64,000 bases of DNA from Bacteroidota bacterium (lineage in GTDB: Bacteria > Bacteroidota > Bacteroidia > AKYH767-A > OLB10), in contig JADKFV010000003.1 in NCBI GenBank assembly GCA_016717325.1, positions 248,001-312,000 of the forward strand. The letters run 5' to 3'. Each line of letters begins with the position of its first letter. Position 1 is the first letter of the stretch. The position numbers were made by a program, and so were the translations under genes. Shown here piece by piece: positions 8,554-18,072 of this stretch. Under the pieces are notes generated by a model. It did no database searches, was not told the DNA's origin, and worked only from the letters and a program-made list of their open reading frames with translations.

Positions 8554-10419
8554 CTATTGCTTCATCAATCTAAATACCTCCTTTTTGTTTGCACTTAATA
8601 ATTCTAAATAATAAATTCCCGAACCATACTTTGTTAAGTCTATTTTGTTTTGAGATAAAACTTGATTGCCCAATGCGCGACCAAATATATCGTATACAGT
8701 CACCGTTACATTGGTTAAATTCATTTTTAAATAAATAATACCATCGGATGGATTTGGAAAAATATTTATACCCAAAGCATTTTGTTCGCTTAATGATATT
8801 GACCCGTACGAAAATAAATTAAATGCTGTGTTGGTTTGCACCGCTACATTTTGGTCGAAATAAATGTATGCGGTATTGAGCATATTGTAAGGCAACGCAA
8901 GATTCGCTTTGGGTTTTATTTTATAAATAATTGTACCATGACTATTGGGTTCATCTATATTGCTATCGGGTAGCATAATTTGATTGAAGGTAAATTTGAG
9001 CTGACCATTCGAGTCCAATTGTGTATTGCAATTATGGCTTGTATTTAATAATTCAAAGCTGCTAAAATCAAATCCTGAATCCAGCGTATCTATTATGATA
9101 ACACGGTATGCCGTATCAGTACCGGTATTTTGAAAGTTTATGGTGTATTCAAGTTCTGTGCCCGGTGGTGTGAGGTGTTGTGCGCTATCACCTGTTGGAT
9201 AAACAAGTATTTCATTGGGGTCGAAAGGACAAGATGTCCTACGATTTATTGTGAGTGAGTCAAAGTATTTTAGGTTGCCTAGTGTATCGCTAAGTTTTAT
9301 TTCCATGTGCACGGTAAATATAACAGATGGAATTGGCAGCGTTACATGAATTTTTGTTTCACGCATGTATGCTGCATTTCCTAACTGAAAAGTGAATATA
9401 TTAGTGTCTCCACTTATAGTTTGTGGTGGTGCAGGCGAATAGCTATTTATTAATACGTTGGGTGATATGGATATCTTTAATTCTACATTCATATTTTTAT
9501 AATATGAATACAATCTGCAATTATTAGAAATTACAGCGGGGAACAAACAGCGATTGTTAGAAATGTGAATGCCGCTTTGTTGAAATATATAACATGAATC
9601 GGAATGTAAACCAAAATTTATGTCAGTTGTTACAGGTAATGCAATATTTAAACTATAAACTGGATTGGGTGTAGTTAAATGCAAACAAGTGGAATCATAA
9701 TCCAAGCCAACGGTATATGAACTACCTATTGTAGTCTCAAAAGCATAATTGCCCAAGTTATTTGGATAACACATATAATTGCCGGGTTGTATCAGTACTT
9801 GTCTTGGAAAGGGATGATCGCCATTTGGGATGTTGTATATTGCATCAGTGTCGGTATCATAAAATACGGAACCATAGACCACAGCATCCAAAGTATCAAG
9901 GTATAGGTGCATAAAATCGAATCCCTTACACCCATTTCCATCTGTTACTGTAACGTAATAAGTACCTTGCCCTACATTATTAATATTTTGTGTAGTTGCA
10001 CTATTGCTCCAGAGGTAAGTAAAAGGGCCTGTACTTAAGGGATTTGAAAATACTGTGCCATCAGTGCATACATTACAAGTTGGAAAATTCGCAGTTAAAC
10101 CTACATCAAAATTACCAATTAATAAAGAGTCTGTTGCATAGCAGCCTAACGTGTCTGATGCATATAAATAAATTTTATATCCTATCAAGCTGGTATCTAT
10201 ATTTTGAAAATAAGTTGTAGAACCATTGCTCCAATTATAACTTACAAGTCCATTATTTCCAGTTGATGTTGCCTGCACCTGGCCTGCTGTGCCATTTACA
10301 CAATCAGGATACGTAGCTACTTTTATTTTAGTTTCAAGTGTGCAAAATTGTGCGTAAGCTGTATTCACGCTGCAAGCGAATGTGATTATTAGTGTTATAA
10401 AAAATTTAATTGTTTTCAT
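8554..10419 (-). CDS. T9SS type A sorting-domain protein with SprB-type repeat
   Basis: Secreted protein of 621 residues, function unknown. Order of parts: a signal peptide (ending AYAQ); two SprB/PKD-like units, the second with PFTYLWSNSATTQNINN and YYVTVTDGNGC; a carbohydrate-binding-like beta region with DTDTDAIYNIPNGD; the PFDPNEILVYPTGD and NFQNTGTDTAYRV domain also found in the protein at 478-3160; and a C-terminal sorting domain (IFPNPSDGIIYLKM to VFRLMKQ). The sorting domain would be removed on export. It lies 13 bases downstream of the gene at 10433-11971 on the same strand, so the two are probably co-transcribed. Intact. Confidence 0.88.
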   Translation of the reverse strand: MKTIKFFITLIITFACSVNTAYAQFCTLETKIKVATYPDCVNGTAGQVQATSTGNNGLVSYNWSNGSTTYFQNIDTSLIGYKIYLYASDTLGCYATDSLLIGNFDVGLTANFPTCNVCTDGTVFSNPLSTGPFTYLWSNSATTQNINNVGQGTYYVTVTDGNGCKGFDFMHLYLDTLDAVVYGSVFYDTDTDAIYNIPNGDHPFPRQVLIQPGNYMCYPNNLGNYAFETTIGSSYTVGLDYDSTCLHLTTPNPVYSLNIALPVTTDINFGLHSDSCYIFQQSGIHISNNRCLFPAVISNNCRLYSYYKNMNVELKISISPNVLINSYSPAPPQTISGDTNIFTFQLGNAAYMRETKIHVTLPIPSVIFTVHMEIKLSDTLGNLKYFDSLTINRRTSCPFDPNEILVYPTGDSAQHLTPPGTELEYTINFQNTGTDTAYRVIIIDTLDSGFDFSSFELLNTSHNCNTQLDSNGQLKFTFNQIMLPDSNIDEPNSHGTIIYKIKPKANLALPYNMLNTAYIYFDQNVAVQTNTAFNLFSYGSISLSEQNALGINIFPNPSDGIIYLKMNLTNVTVTVYDIFGRALGNQVLSQNKIDLTKYGSGIYYLELLSANKKEVFRLMKQ

Positions 10420-10432
10420 TTGTGTATTTTTT

Positions 10433-11971
10433 TTAATGCATTATTATGAGTTTTGTTGTAGCCATTTGGCTTTCACTTTTTATACAACAACTATACACTC
10501 CACCACTCAAAAAACTTAAATTAAAATTTTGCAATGTACTCCATGGTGGCAATTTATAAGTAAACAAAACCCTGCCTTGCATATCTGTAATTTCAAATAA
10601 ACCATTTTTATTTTGTGGCAACAAGTACATAATTTTTACATTGCCATTAGTCGGATTTGGCGAAACCGAAAACTTAAAATCATGTTTTGTATATTCTTGT
10701 ATGCTGTTAGCGGAGAGGCACGGGCAACCCAAAGAAGTATCGCACCCCAAATAATAATTTGGGTGGTAAACATTTGCGCGAAATTGAAAACAAGGTAAAT
10801 GCAAACTATGCAATTGCACATCACATGCAAGCCCTGCGCTATCTGGTTCATTTATAACATGCATATCAATTACACTGTTACCAGATGAAACATAAATCTT
10901 GCCATTTGCTGCGCGATACATTGCCCAAAAATCTGTTTGAAATGGAAAGTAAGGAGAATAAAAAGTATCGTTTGTGGCTACCAATGTTTTTGTTTGTGTG
11001 GCTACATCTATTTGATGAAGATTTTGTTGTGTTGAACAGTATAAATATTTTGAATTTGGAGAAAATTGAATTCCCATTCCCGGATATGTATCAGAAATAT
11101 CAATTACATGTGGATTACTAAAAATTCCAGTGCATCTATCGAAATCAAAATATCTAACATCGGCATACCAAGGCCCAGGATTTGGTATTGGATAAGTAAA
11201 TGCATAAGCAAATTTATTTCCATCGGGCGAAAATTGAGGATACCAACAATTTACATAACTTATTGGTACATTCAATTTTTGAGTGAATATCGTATCAATA
11301 CCATTTGGAGTTAATAGCATCGTATAAATCAGGTCGGTGCTTTCTTTCAAAGATACAATCCACCAATCGCGGCCATTGCCATGTTTACAAGCTGCAATTC
11401 CTTCACTTAAAGAATCGTTAATTAATTTGACATTCTTTTTATTGAGCAAAACCTCACCTTTTCCGGCATTGGCACTTATATCGATTAAAGTACTGAGTAA
11501 ATGCAAAGGCACATAATAATAGTATGAATATAATACTGTATCCCAACCATGGTGGAACAAAATGTATTTTGTACTATCATCAGGAAAAGGCAATATCACA
11601 TTTGCATGTGGAACGGGAAATCCACTTGTATTATCGCACCAATCTTTCATATAAATACTCGGATTCAACCCCCCACCATTCAACATTGTATCACCTGTTG
11701 CATCTGCAATCCAACAACCATTGGTTGCAATTATTAAATTACCATTCTCATCACTCATAGTTGCTTGTGTGCTGCCAAATGGCATTTTGCGGCTTTCGGG
11801 TACTGTGATTATACTGTTGCTATCAATTAAAAATCGTGCTTTGGTGGAAGTAACATTTGTATCTGCTAACCCAACATCATAACCTAATAAAAAATGGTGC
11901 GTTTTGCCTTGCCCTTTGCAAAATTGAAAAATGAATAAAAACACCCCCACAAAAACTATTTTAACTTTCAT
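10433..11971 (-). CDS. T9SS sorting-domain protein with a propeller-like ectodomain
   Basis: Secreted protein of 512 residues. It has a signal peptide (MKVKIVFVGVFLFIFQFCKG-Q), then repeated strands such as YPQFSPDGNKFAYAF and GIQFSPNSKYLYCST. These SPDG/SPNS motifs are typical of PD40/WD40-like beta-propeller blades. A cysteine cluster (LGCDTSLGCPCL) precedes the C-terminal sorting domain (VSPNPTNGNVKIMY..GRVLF..LSGGVYSC..TTKLIIMH). No enzyme motif is visible; the propeller suggests binding. First gene of a two-gene unit with the protein at 8554. Nothing is broken. Confidence 0.82.
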   Translation of the reverse strand: MKVKIVFVGVFLFIFQFCKGQGKTHHFLLGYDVGLADTNVTSTKARFLIDSNSIITVPESRKMPFGSTQATMSDENGNLIIATNGCWIADATGDTMLNGGGLNPSIYMKDWCDNTSGFPVPHANVILPFPDDSTKYILFHHGWDTVLYSYYYYVPLHLLSTLIDISANAGKGEVLLNKKNVKLINDSLSEGIAACKHGNGRDWWIVSLKESTDLIYTMLLTPNGIDTIFTQKLNVPISYVNCWYPQFSPDGNKFAYAFTYPIPNPGPWYADVRYFDFDRCTGIFSNPHVIDISDTYPGMGIQFSPNSKYLYCSTQQNLHQIDVATQTKTLVATNDTFYSPYFPFQTDFWAMYRAANGKIYVSSGNSVIDMHVINEPDSAGLACDVQLHSLHLPCFQFRANVYHPNYYLGCDTSLGCPCLSANSIQEYTKHDFKFSVSPNPTNGNVKIMYLLPQNKNGLFEITDMQGRVLFTYKLPPWSTLQNFNLSFLSGGVYSCCIKSESQMATTKLIIMH

Positions 11972-12883
11972 CTTGCAATAATTAATTTGTTAATATTTAC
12001 AACAAACCTATCGCATGAAAAAGTGCTACTGTGTAAAAGCCTGATGCTAAAAATTTTGTATCAATCCTAACTACTTTTAGTGAGCAATCAATTTGCTTAG
12101 ATATGTATGTATGTATGCAGTCCTGCTAATAAAACTTTTCATATTTTAGAATTTTAATTGTTATAAAATAAAACAGTACAAATTAATTACAAAGCATAAA
12201 ATAAAATTTTGGCAGTAAGCAATATCTCAATGAATGTTGATGAATCTCTCGTAACAAAACAGATTTTAAAATCTACTTGCTTGTCCTTTGTTTCAGTAAG
12301 TCAATGACAGCTTAAATATTCTTGATTCTATCAATGAACAATGTAAGTGCAATAATAAACTATATTTTAACATTGGCAATATGTTTTTAATTTTCTTTGA
12401 ACATCTTTTCACAATACAATTAAATACTTGGCATATTTTTCAATATTTTTTTTCCAATTTTTAGAATGTGCCTTTTCTCAATAAAAACCACAAAATGAAA
12501 GCATGTTATTTTCCCGTGCATAGCGACAATCGAAAATCATACTGTTTATTTTGAAAATAGAAATGAAAATAGAAATGTGAAAATATTTTCGGATAATATT
12601 TCAATTAAACATTTCGAAAAACCGAAGGCTAAAGGTGAAATTGCTTTTGCAAAAGAGTTTATACCGAAACAACTTAGGTTTTGGAAAATTTTCTTTTGAA
12701 GTTGTTCGGCATTACCAGAAGTAGGCAGTTTTTTTTCAAAAATCTGCTAACTTTTGGTATTTTAAAAACAAGGTTAGATTTGCGGAATTAAGATTTTAAT
12801 TGGTTACAACCGTGTAGCACAATGCTATAAAGAAATTGTAACAATAGTTTTTGTTTTTATGCTCCTATTATCGAAAATAAATA
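11972..12883. other. 912-bp AT-rich intergenic region containing hairpin element copy B
   Basis: I see no convincing gene, RNA or terminator apart from the element at 12661-12760. A frame without ATG (about 12515-12705, +) reads ATIENHTVYFENR, later FEKPKAKGEIAFAKEF, directly up to the element. It could be the remains of a gene broken by the insertion, as at 3538, but no family is recognised. The region lies between divergent genes, so promoters for both are expected. Confidence 0.5.
12661..12760 (+). repeat. Double-hairpin MITE-like element, copy B
   Basis: A 100-bp copy in the same orientation as copy A, with ends ATACCGAAAC and CTTTTGGTAT. It differs from copy A at only a handful of positions. 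It is flanked by TTT on both sides, a possible 3-bp target duplication. It sits 123 bases upstream of the membrane protein at 12884. Confidence 0.85.
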
Positions 12884-13681
12884 ATGTACCGTCAACAAAA
12901 AATAATATCGTCCGTTGTTCTAGCTGTCACTTCATTTTTAAGTTTTCTTTTATTTTCAAAAACAATTTGTCCACACTCCATCAGCGTATCTGCATGCTTG
13001 GCAATAGTTACCATATATTGTTACAATGCCCAATTATTTATTGGCATGGCAAAACAAAAAAGACGGATTCTGGACAGGACATTGTTTATACTATGTTTAG
13101 CCGTTTTTTTTGTTTGCCATAGCGTTACATTTAACTTCAAGTTTATTTGTGTTGCTATTATAGTTATGGCATTGGCTTACTTATATCTTTATGGACATGC
13201 TTTATTTCCACTACGCAAAACTGTTTGGCTTAAGTTGATTGTACTTTCATTAGTATGGACATTGGCTTCCGCAGTATTACCAATAACCTTATACGATGAA
13301 GCAATTACCATAAAAACAATTTTCGAAACATTCATTTTTTTATCAATGGTTTTGGCGTTAAGCCTTCCATTCGAAAAGCGCGATGAAGGAGTAGATGCCA
13401 TAAATAACTATACAAATATTTTTACGCATTACGGCCCAAAGCAATTCAACATAGTTATTTTTTTAGCACTCATTACTCCGGTTGTTATAGCATTGTGTGG
13501 TTGGCAATTGAATAGTTTACCGGCCAATTGGTTTTTTGCAACAATAATATGCAGCGCTACTGCAGGTATTATTTTCCATTCTTCTATTATTACAAAACAT
13601 AATCTGTATGTATTGTTCGACTTTTTGTTTTTGGGATGGGTGTGTGCATTGTTTGTGATAAAAGGTTTAATTATCACATGA
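12884..13681 (+). CDS. Polytopic membrane protein, UbiA prenyltransferase-like
   Basis: 265 residues with about eight hydrophobic helices. The spacing and the late cytoplasmic motif LSLPFEKRDEGVDAINNYTN recall the DxRDxxGD loop and following helix of UbiA-family prenyltransferases, but the Asp-rich motifs are eroded: E-K-R-D-E-G-V-D in the second loop and no clear NDxxD in the first. It may be one of the divergent UbiA-like proteins of Bacteroidota, possibly without prenyltransferase activity. ATG 12884 is the first reasonable start. It stands alone, convergent with the M14 gene. Family assignment is an inference. Confidence 0.55.
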   Translation: MYRQQKIISSVVLAVTSFLSFLLFSKTICPHSISVSACLAIVTIYCYNAQLFIGMAKQKRRILDRTLFILCLAVFFVCHSVTFNFKFICVAIIVMALAYLYLYGHALFPLRKTVWLKLIVLSLVWTLASAVLPITLYDEAITIKTIFETFIFLSMVLALSLPFEKRDEGVDAINNYTNIFTHYGPKQFNIVIFLALITPVVIALCGWQLNSLPANWFFATIICSATAGIIFHSSIITKHNLYVLFDFLFLGWVCALFVIKGLIIT

Positions 13682-13776
13682 TAAAATATCACTAATCCTA
13701 GTTGTTTCGGAAAATGATGAAACTAAAATCCTCCTAAATCATCACAATCACAAAAATCAGCGTTCCAAATTCCAAA

Positions 13777-16127
13777 TTACAATTTCACACAACGTAGTGT
13801 ATACACAAATCCTTTGCTATCGGTCACTTTGAGGCAATACACACCGGCTGCAATATTTTTTGTGTTGATGCGTATGCTGCCAAAAACATTAGTGTAAACA
13901 TTGTTCCATACTTTTTGTCCTTGAATATTAAACAATTCGATGGTGGCATTTTCAATATTTACTTTCGTATTAATATATAAAATATCATCAAACGGATTTG
14001 GCATTATCGAAACATTGTTGCCAACAAAATTTGCTTCGTTAATGCCATTTGCAAAATTGGAAACAACTTCAACATCATCTATATAATAGCCATCGTAACT
14101 GTTGCCAAAGTCGCTCACCATTCTAAAGCGAAGTTTTACATTTTTACCCAAATAATTGTTGAGGCTTATTTCTTCTTTCACCCATGCGTTTTGAAATCCA
14201 TCATATATAGGCTGATTAAAATATTGATTTCCACTACCGGTGGTAGTATATTTTCCACAAAGTGGTGTCCAGGTTAGTCCATTGTTGTCGGTAATTTCCG
14301 CAACCGCATAATCGAACGATGGTTCAATCTTCCAACGGGCAAAAAAAGTAAGTGTGGCATCGGTACTTGCAGTGAGGTCTATGGCGGGCAGGCACAATAA
14401 TTTATTATCGAAGTTGTCATTGTAATTTCCAAAAGGAGAATCGGTAATGCTTGTTGGTGCACTCACATAATGCGATGTGGTAGTACCCCAGTTTGCCGAT
14501 GACCAGCCATTCATGCTGTTGCCATTGCCGCTAAACGATACCGCAGGAAAGCCATAATGTTTGGTAATAGTATCGTTCCAGGTGTACAAACCGTTCGACA
14601 CACTGAGTACATATTTTACTGCTTCGCCCTTTATGGTATTGCTGTTCAATAGATATGAGATAGAATCCATTTTGGTTTGTCCGGTTTGAAATAAAGTGTA
14701 AACTTTTGGTGCTCCCAAATTAGAAATATTTAGCGTCAGCGGCATAACCGTAACGGTATACGTACCTGTAGTATCTAAACCAAACATTGCGAAGTTGAAT
14801 TTTAAATATCCATCAAGTGTATCGAGCCAGGCATTTGTTTCATCACTCACTGTGGCATATTTGCCGGCAACCAAAGCAGTTTGAATATTGGCATAAACGT
14901 TCGATTTTACAATGCCATCAATATCGAATTGCGAGGCCAAAAATCGTAACCTGTTTCGGGCGTAAAAGCAAATATTTTATTTTTTAATGCTTGTTCACCA
15001 TACATCCAGTCGTCCGAACTTCCATTTACAACATAATTTACTGTTTGATTTGCTGTGCCATAATGATAGTTGTTGTACAACGTTAACATGGTTCCATAAT
15101 TTACAAACAAAGCCGAGTCGGGAGTATAAAAATCGGGAATGTATCCCCAGGGATAAATTAATAAATTGCCATAAGAGTGATAATTTAATGCAATATTAAA
15201 TTGATGATTAATTGCAAAATCGCGCATCAATTGCGTTTCGGGTTCCGAAAATGGAGATGTGCCTCTATAAGTATTTCCACTTGTAAATGGTGAGGAACCG
15301 TTATCGTCAAAACCCCAGTTATAGCCATAGTTGCGGTTGAGGTCCACCCCAAAAGTGCCATCGAGATTATCGCGCATATTTTTGCGCCACAGCCCACCGC
15401 CAAATGGATCGGTCAATTCATTTTGTTTATAACCGTCCACATTTATACAAGGCACAAAATACAATTCGGTATTATCAACAATATATTTTACAAGACTATC
15501 GCTGGCATAATTTTCTACAAGGTACCACATATAAAAAATCAAATTTTGCATGCCCATAGGTTCACGTGCATGATGCACTCCTGTATATAGCAATTCGTTT
15601 TCGGGTTCTTTAATTGTAGGGTTGTCCGATATTTTTACATACCACACCGTATCGCCAAGTATGGTAGTTGTAGTGCCAACAGCATTGCGCACACTTATTA
15701 AGTTTGGAAATAATGTAGCCATGCTATCAAGTTCGCTAATCATTTCGGCATAGGTGAGAAACCCCGCCATACTGCCTTCGTTGTAATTCACAGGTGATGC
15801 GTAATTTATCGGATAACATGATTGCCCACTCGAAATTTTTGATGCCTTATTTTTGGTGGCATAATATTTTTTCGAATCTTCGACAAGCACTTCGAAAGGA
15901 ATATTATTTTGTTGCAATGTTTTTATTTCATCGCTGCTCAACCAATTTATAAAATAATAATTCGCCTTGTAATCGCCATGTTCAGTTTCGATACCAAGTG
16001 AACCAAGGGTGCGCATTGTAGTTTGCCCAAGGTCAATTTTTATTTTGCTGTATTGTTGTTGTGCTGATACAAGTATATTGCAAACAAGCATAATGAGGAT
16101 TAAACAAATTGTGTTTTTTGTTTTCAT
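13777..16127 (-). CDS. M14 zinc carboxypeptidase with T9SS sorting domain (one frameshift)
   Basis: Secreted metallocarboxypeptidase. From ATG 16127 it has a signal peptide (ending VSA-QQQ), a propeptide-like region, then the M14 domain: zinc ligands in TGVHHAREPMG and in NYHSYGNLLIYPW, catalytic Glu in FAFTPETGYDFWP. After FWP the frame breaks: one base is missing near 14925. The other frame continues SQFDIDGIVKSNVYANIQ, a jelly-roll/MAM-like domain (YYIDDVEVVSNF), and a sorting domain (IMPNPFDDILYINTK..GVYCLKV..LRCVKL). Restoring one base gives 784 codons. All zinc and catalytic residues precede the break. The frame is open upstream to 16187, but the signal peptide supports 16127. Hairpin element copy C lies 53 bases upstream. 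Confidence 0.88.
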
Positions 16128-16180
16128 AGTGTTTTGATTTTGTATTGCTGATTTAGCATGGTGTAAAAGTAAAACAATAT

Positions 16181-16280
16181 ATACCAAAAGTTAGCAGGTT
16201 TTAAAAAAAAACTGCTTACTTCTGGTAATACCGAACAACTTCAAAAGAAAAATTTTCCAAAACCTAAGTTGCTTCGGTAT
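16181..16280 (-). repeat. Double-hairpin MITE-like element, copy C
   Basis: A 100-bp copy in the opposite orientation, ATACCAAAAG to CTTCGGTAT. It lies 53 bases upstream of the M14 carboxypeptidase start, so it may fall in that gene's 5' leader or promoter. It is flanked by CAATAT and AATTTG, so TAT could be duplicated. Confidence 0.85.
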
Positions 16281-16472
16281 AATTTGAAAAGGAAAAAAGT
16301 TGTTTTACGAAAATGTAATGCAAAAGCAATCGAGATAAACATCGAGTAATCCTTTTTAGTTTTTTTTATTTAATTTTTAATTCTACAACCTACCACTATT
16401 ATCTTGGTATTTCTTTTTTGAAATGGACATAATGTGTTTTGCGGTAGCAGAACAAAAATATTTTCTACAGAC

Positions 16473-16502
16473 TTTCCAGACTACAAAATAGAATTACATT
16501 TG
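16473..16502 (+). promoter_or_regulatory. Candidate Bacteroidota promoter for kynU
   Basis: TACATTTG at 16495-16502 fits TAnnTTTG exactly. TTTC at 16473-16476 is a near match to the -33 TTTG, 18 bases upstream. The kynU ATG follows 18 bases after the -7 box, implying a very short leader. Confidence 0.5.
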
Positions 16503-16520
16503 TGCAACAAAAAATAGAGG

Positions 16521-17804
16521 ATGCTGCCATACCATAACACACTAATAAACGCGCAAACAGCCGATGCCGAAGACCCGTTGAAACAATACCGATCGAGGTT
16601 TTTGTTTCCAAAACATAATGGTAAAGATTGCATTTATTTTTGCGGTAACTCACTCGGTTTGCAACCCACACATACAAAAGATTACATAAAAGAAGAGCTC
16701 GATGCATGGGCGCAATATGGTGTAGAAGGCCATTTTAAAGCTAAGCATGCATGGTTTCCGTACCACGAATTTTTGCGGGAAACCACTGCCCGCCTTGTAG
16801 GTGCATTGCCCAGCGAAGTAGTGGTGATGAATCAATTAACTGTGAATTTGCACCTCATGCTTACTTCGTTTTATCGCCCTACGGGAACGCGGTTCAAAAT
16901 AATTTATGAGGACGATGCTTTCCCATCGGATAAATATGCCCTGCAATCGCACGCATATATACATGGTTTTGAAAAGGACGATGCCCTTGTGCCACTGCGT
17001 CCTCGTAGCGGTGAGTATTGTCTGCGGCACGAAGATATTATAAAGGCAATAGAAGAGTGTGACGATCAACTTGCATTGGTAATGCTTGGTGGTGTTAATT
17101 ATTACACCGGTCAATTGTTTGATATGCGCGAAATAACGTTGGCAGCACACCGTGTGGGTGCACGCTGTGGTTTCGACCTGGCACATGCTGCCGGCAATGT
17201 AGTGCTCGATTTGCATAAATGGAATGTAGACTTTGCAGTGTGGTGTTCGTACAAATATTTAAATGCCGGGCCGGGTGGTGTGGCAGGATGTTTTGTACAT
17301 CAACATCATGGTGCCGATTTTTCTATTCCACGCCTTGCAGGGTGGTGGGGCAATAACCCCGATACGCGTTTCGAAATGCCCGAGCAATTTGTACCTGCCG
17401 AAGGAGCAGATGGCTGGCAATTGAGCAATGCTCCCATTATGTCAATGGCATGTTTACGTGCATCTATGGATATATTTGACGAACCCGGTATGGTGGCCTT
17501 GCGACAAAAAAGTAAACTCCTTACAGGCTTTGCCGAATTTATTATTGATGATATTGTTCAAAAAAACGGCCTCCAAAATAAATTGAAAATTATTACTCCG
17601 TCCGATACAAAACAACGTGGTTGCCAACTATCCATCATCCTTAATAAAGACGGAAAAAAAATACACCGCCACCTCACCGAACAAGGTATAATAACCGACT
17701 GGCGCGAACCCGAAGTGTTGCGTCTGGCCCCTGTGCCGCTTTACAATTCATTCGAAGATGTTTACCAGTTTGGGAAAGTGCTCGAGCAGGCTTTGGTTGT
17801 TTAG
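16521..17804 (+). CDS. kynU: Kynureninase
   Basis: PLP-dependent hydrolase of the kynurenine pathway, cleaving kynurenine or 3-hydroxykynurenine to (hydroxy)anthranilate and alanine, for tryptophan breakdown or quinolinate/NAD synthesis. The 427 residues carry family landmarks: YFCGNSLGLQP near the N-terminus, VVMNQLTVNLHLML, FDLAHAAGN, the PLP lysine in WCSYKYLNAGPGG (about K245), and GWWGNNPDTRFEM. Length is normal. No other kynurenine pathway gene is adjacent, so it looks monocistronic, with its own promoter just upstream. No breaks seen. Confidence 0.96.
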   Translation: MLPYHNTLINAQTADAEDPLKQYRSRFLFPKHNGKDCIYFCGNSLGLQPTHTKDYIKEELDAWAQYGVEGHFKAKHAWFPYHEFLRETTARLVGALPSEVVVMNQLTVNLHLMLTSFYRPTGTRFKIIYEDDAFPSDKYALQSHAYIHGFEKDDALVPLRPRSGEYCLRHEDIIKAIEECDDQLALVMLGGVNYYTGQLFDMREITLAAHRVGARCGFDLAHAAGNVVLDLHKWNVDFAVWCSYKYLNAGPGGVAGCFVHQHHGADFSIPRLAGWWGNNPDTRFEMPEQFVPAEGADGWQLSNAPIMSMACLRASMDIFDEPGMVALRQKSKLLTGFAEFIIDDIVQKNGLQNKLKIITPSDTKQRGCQLSIILNKDGKKIHRHLTEQGIITDWREPEVLRLAPVPLYNSFEDVYQFGKVLEQALVV

Positions 17805-18008
17805 TTATTGGTTATTAGGTTATTTTGTTATTGGTTATTTGCGATGTGCAAAAATTAATATTTTATGTGGTGTCGCTCTAATTTTCATTTTCGAAACCCT
17901 TGTCCTGCGCTTACTTCTGGAGTTTTTTAAAAAATCAGAAATTTTAATAACGCGATTTCAAATACTATCGTTATTTAAATTTGTCAACATGTATTATTTG
18001 CCTGTTTT

Positions 18009-18042
18009 AATCCTGACGGGTTTCAAAAACCCGTCAGGATTT
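18009..18042. repeat. REP-like palindrome, copy 3
   Basis: Arms AATCCTGACGGGTTT and AAACCCGTCAGGATT are perfect reverse complements around a short loop. It is the same family as 57-90 and 369-403. It sits 205 bases after kynU, just outside the insertion sequence remnant. The rest of 17805-18070 holds only simple TTATTGGTTATT-type sequence. Confidence 0.8.
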
Positions 18043-18072
18043 AATGTTCGGCCAAAATAGGTTTTTATATTT

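Noticed and set aside
10885..11314. Plus-strand ORFs opposite the propeller T9SS gene
   Set aside because: They lie wholly within the opposite-strand coding gene and show no domain or signal peptide.
16841..17216. Minus-strand ORF within kynU
   Set aside because: Shadow of kynureninase, which has all its family motifs in the plus frame.
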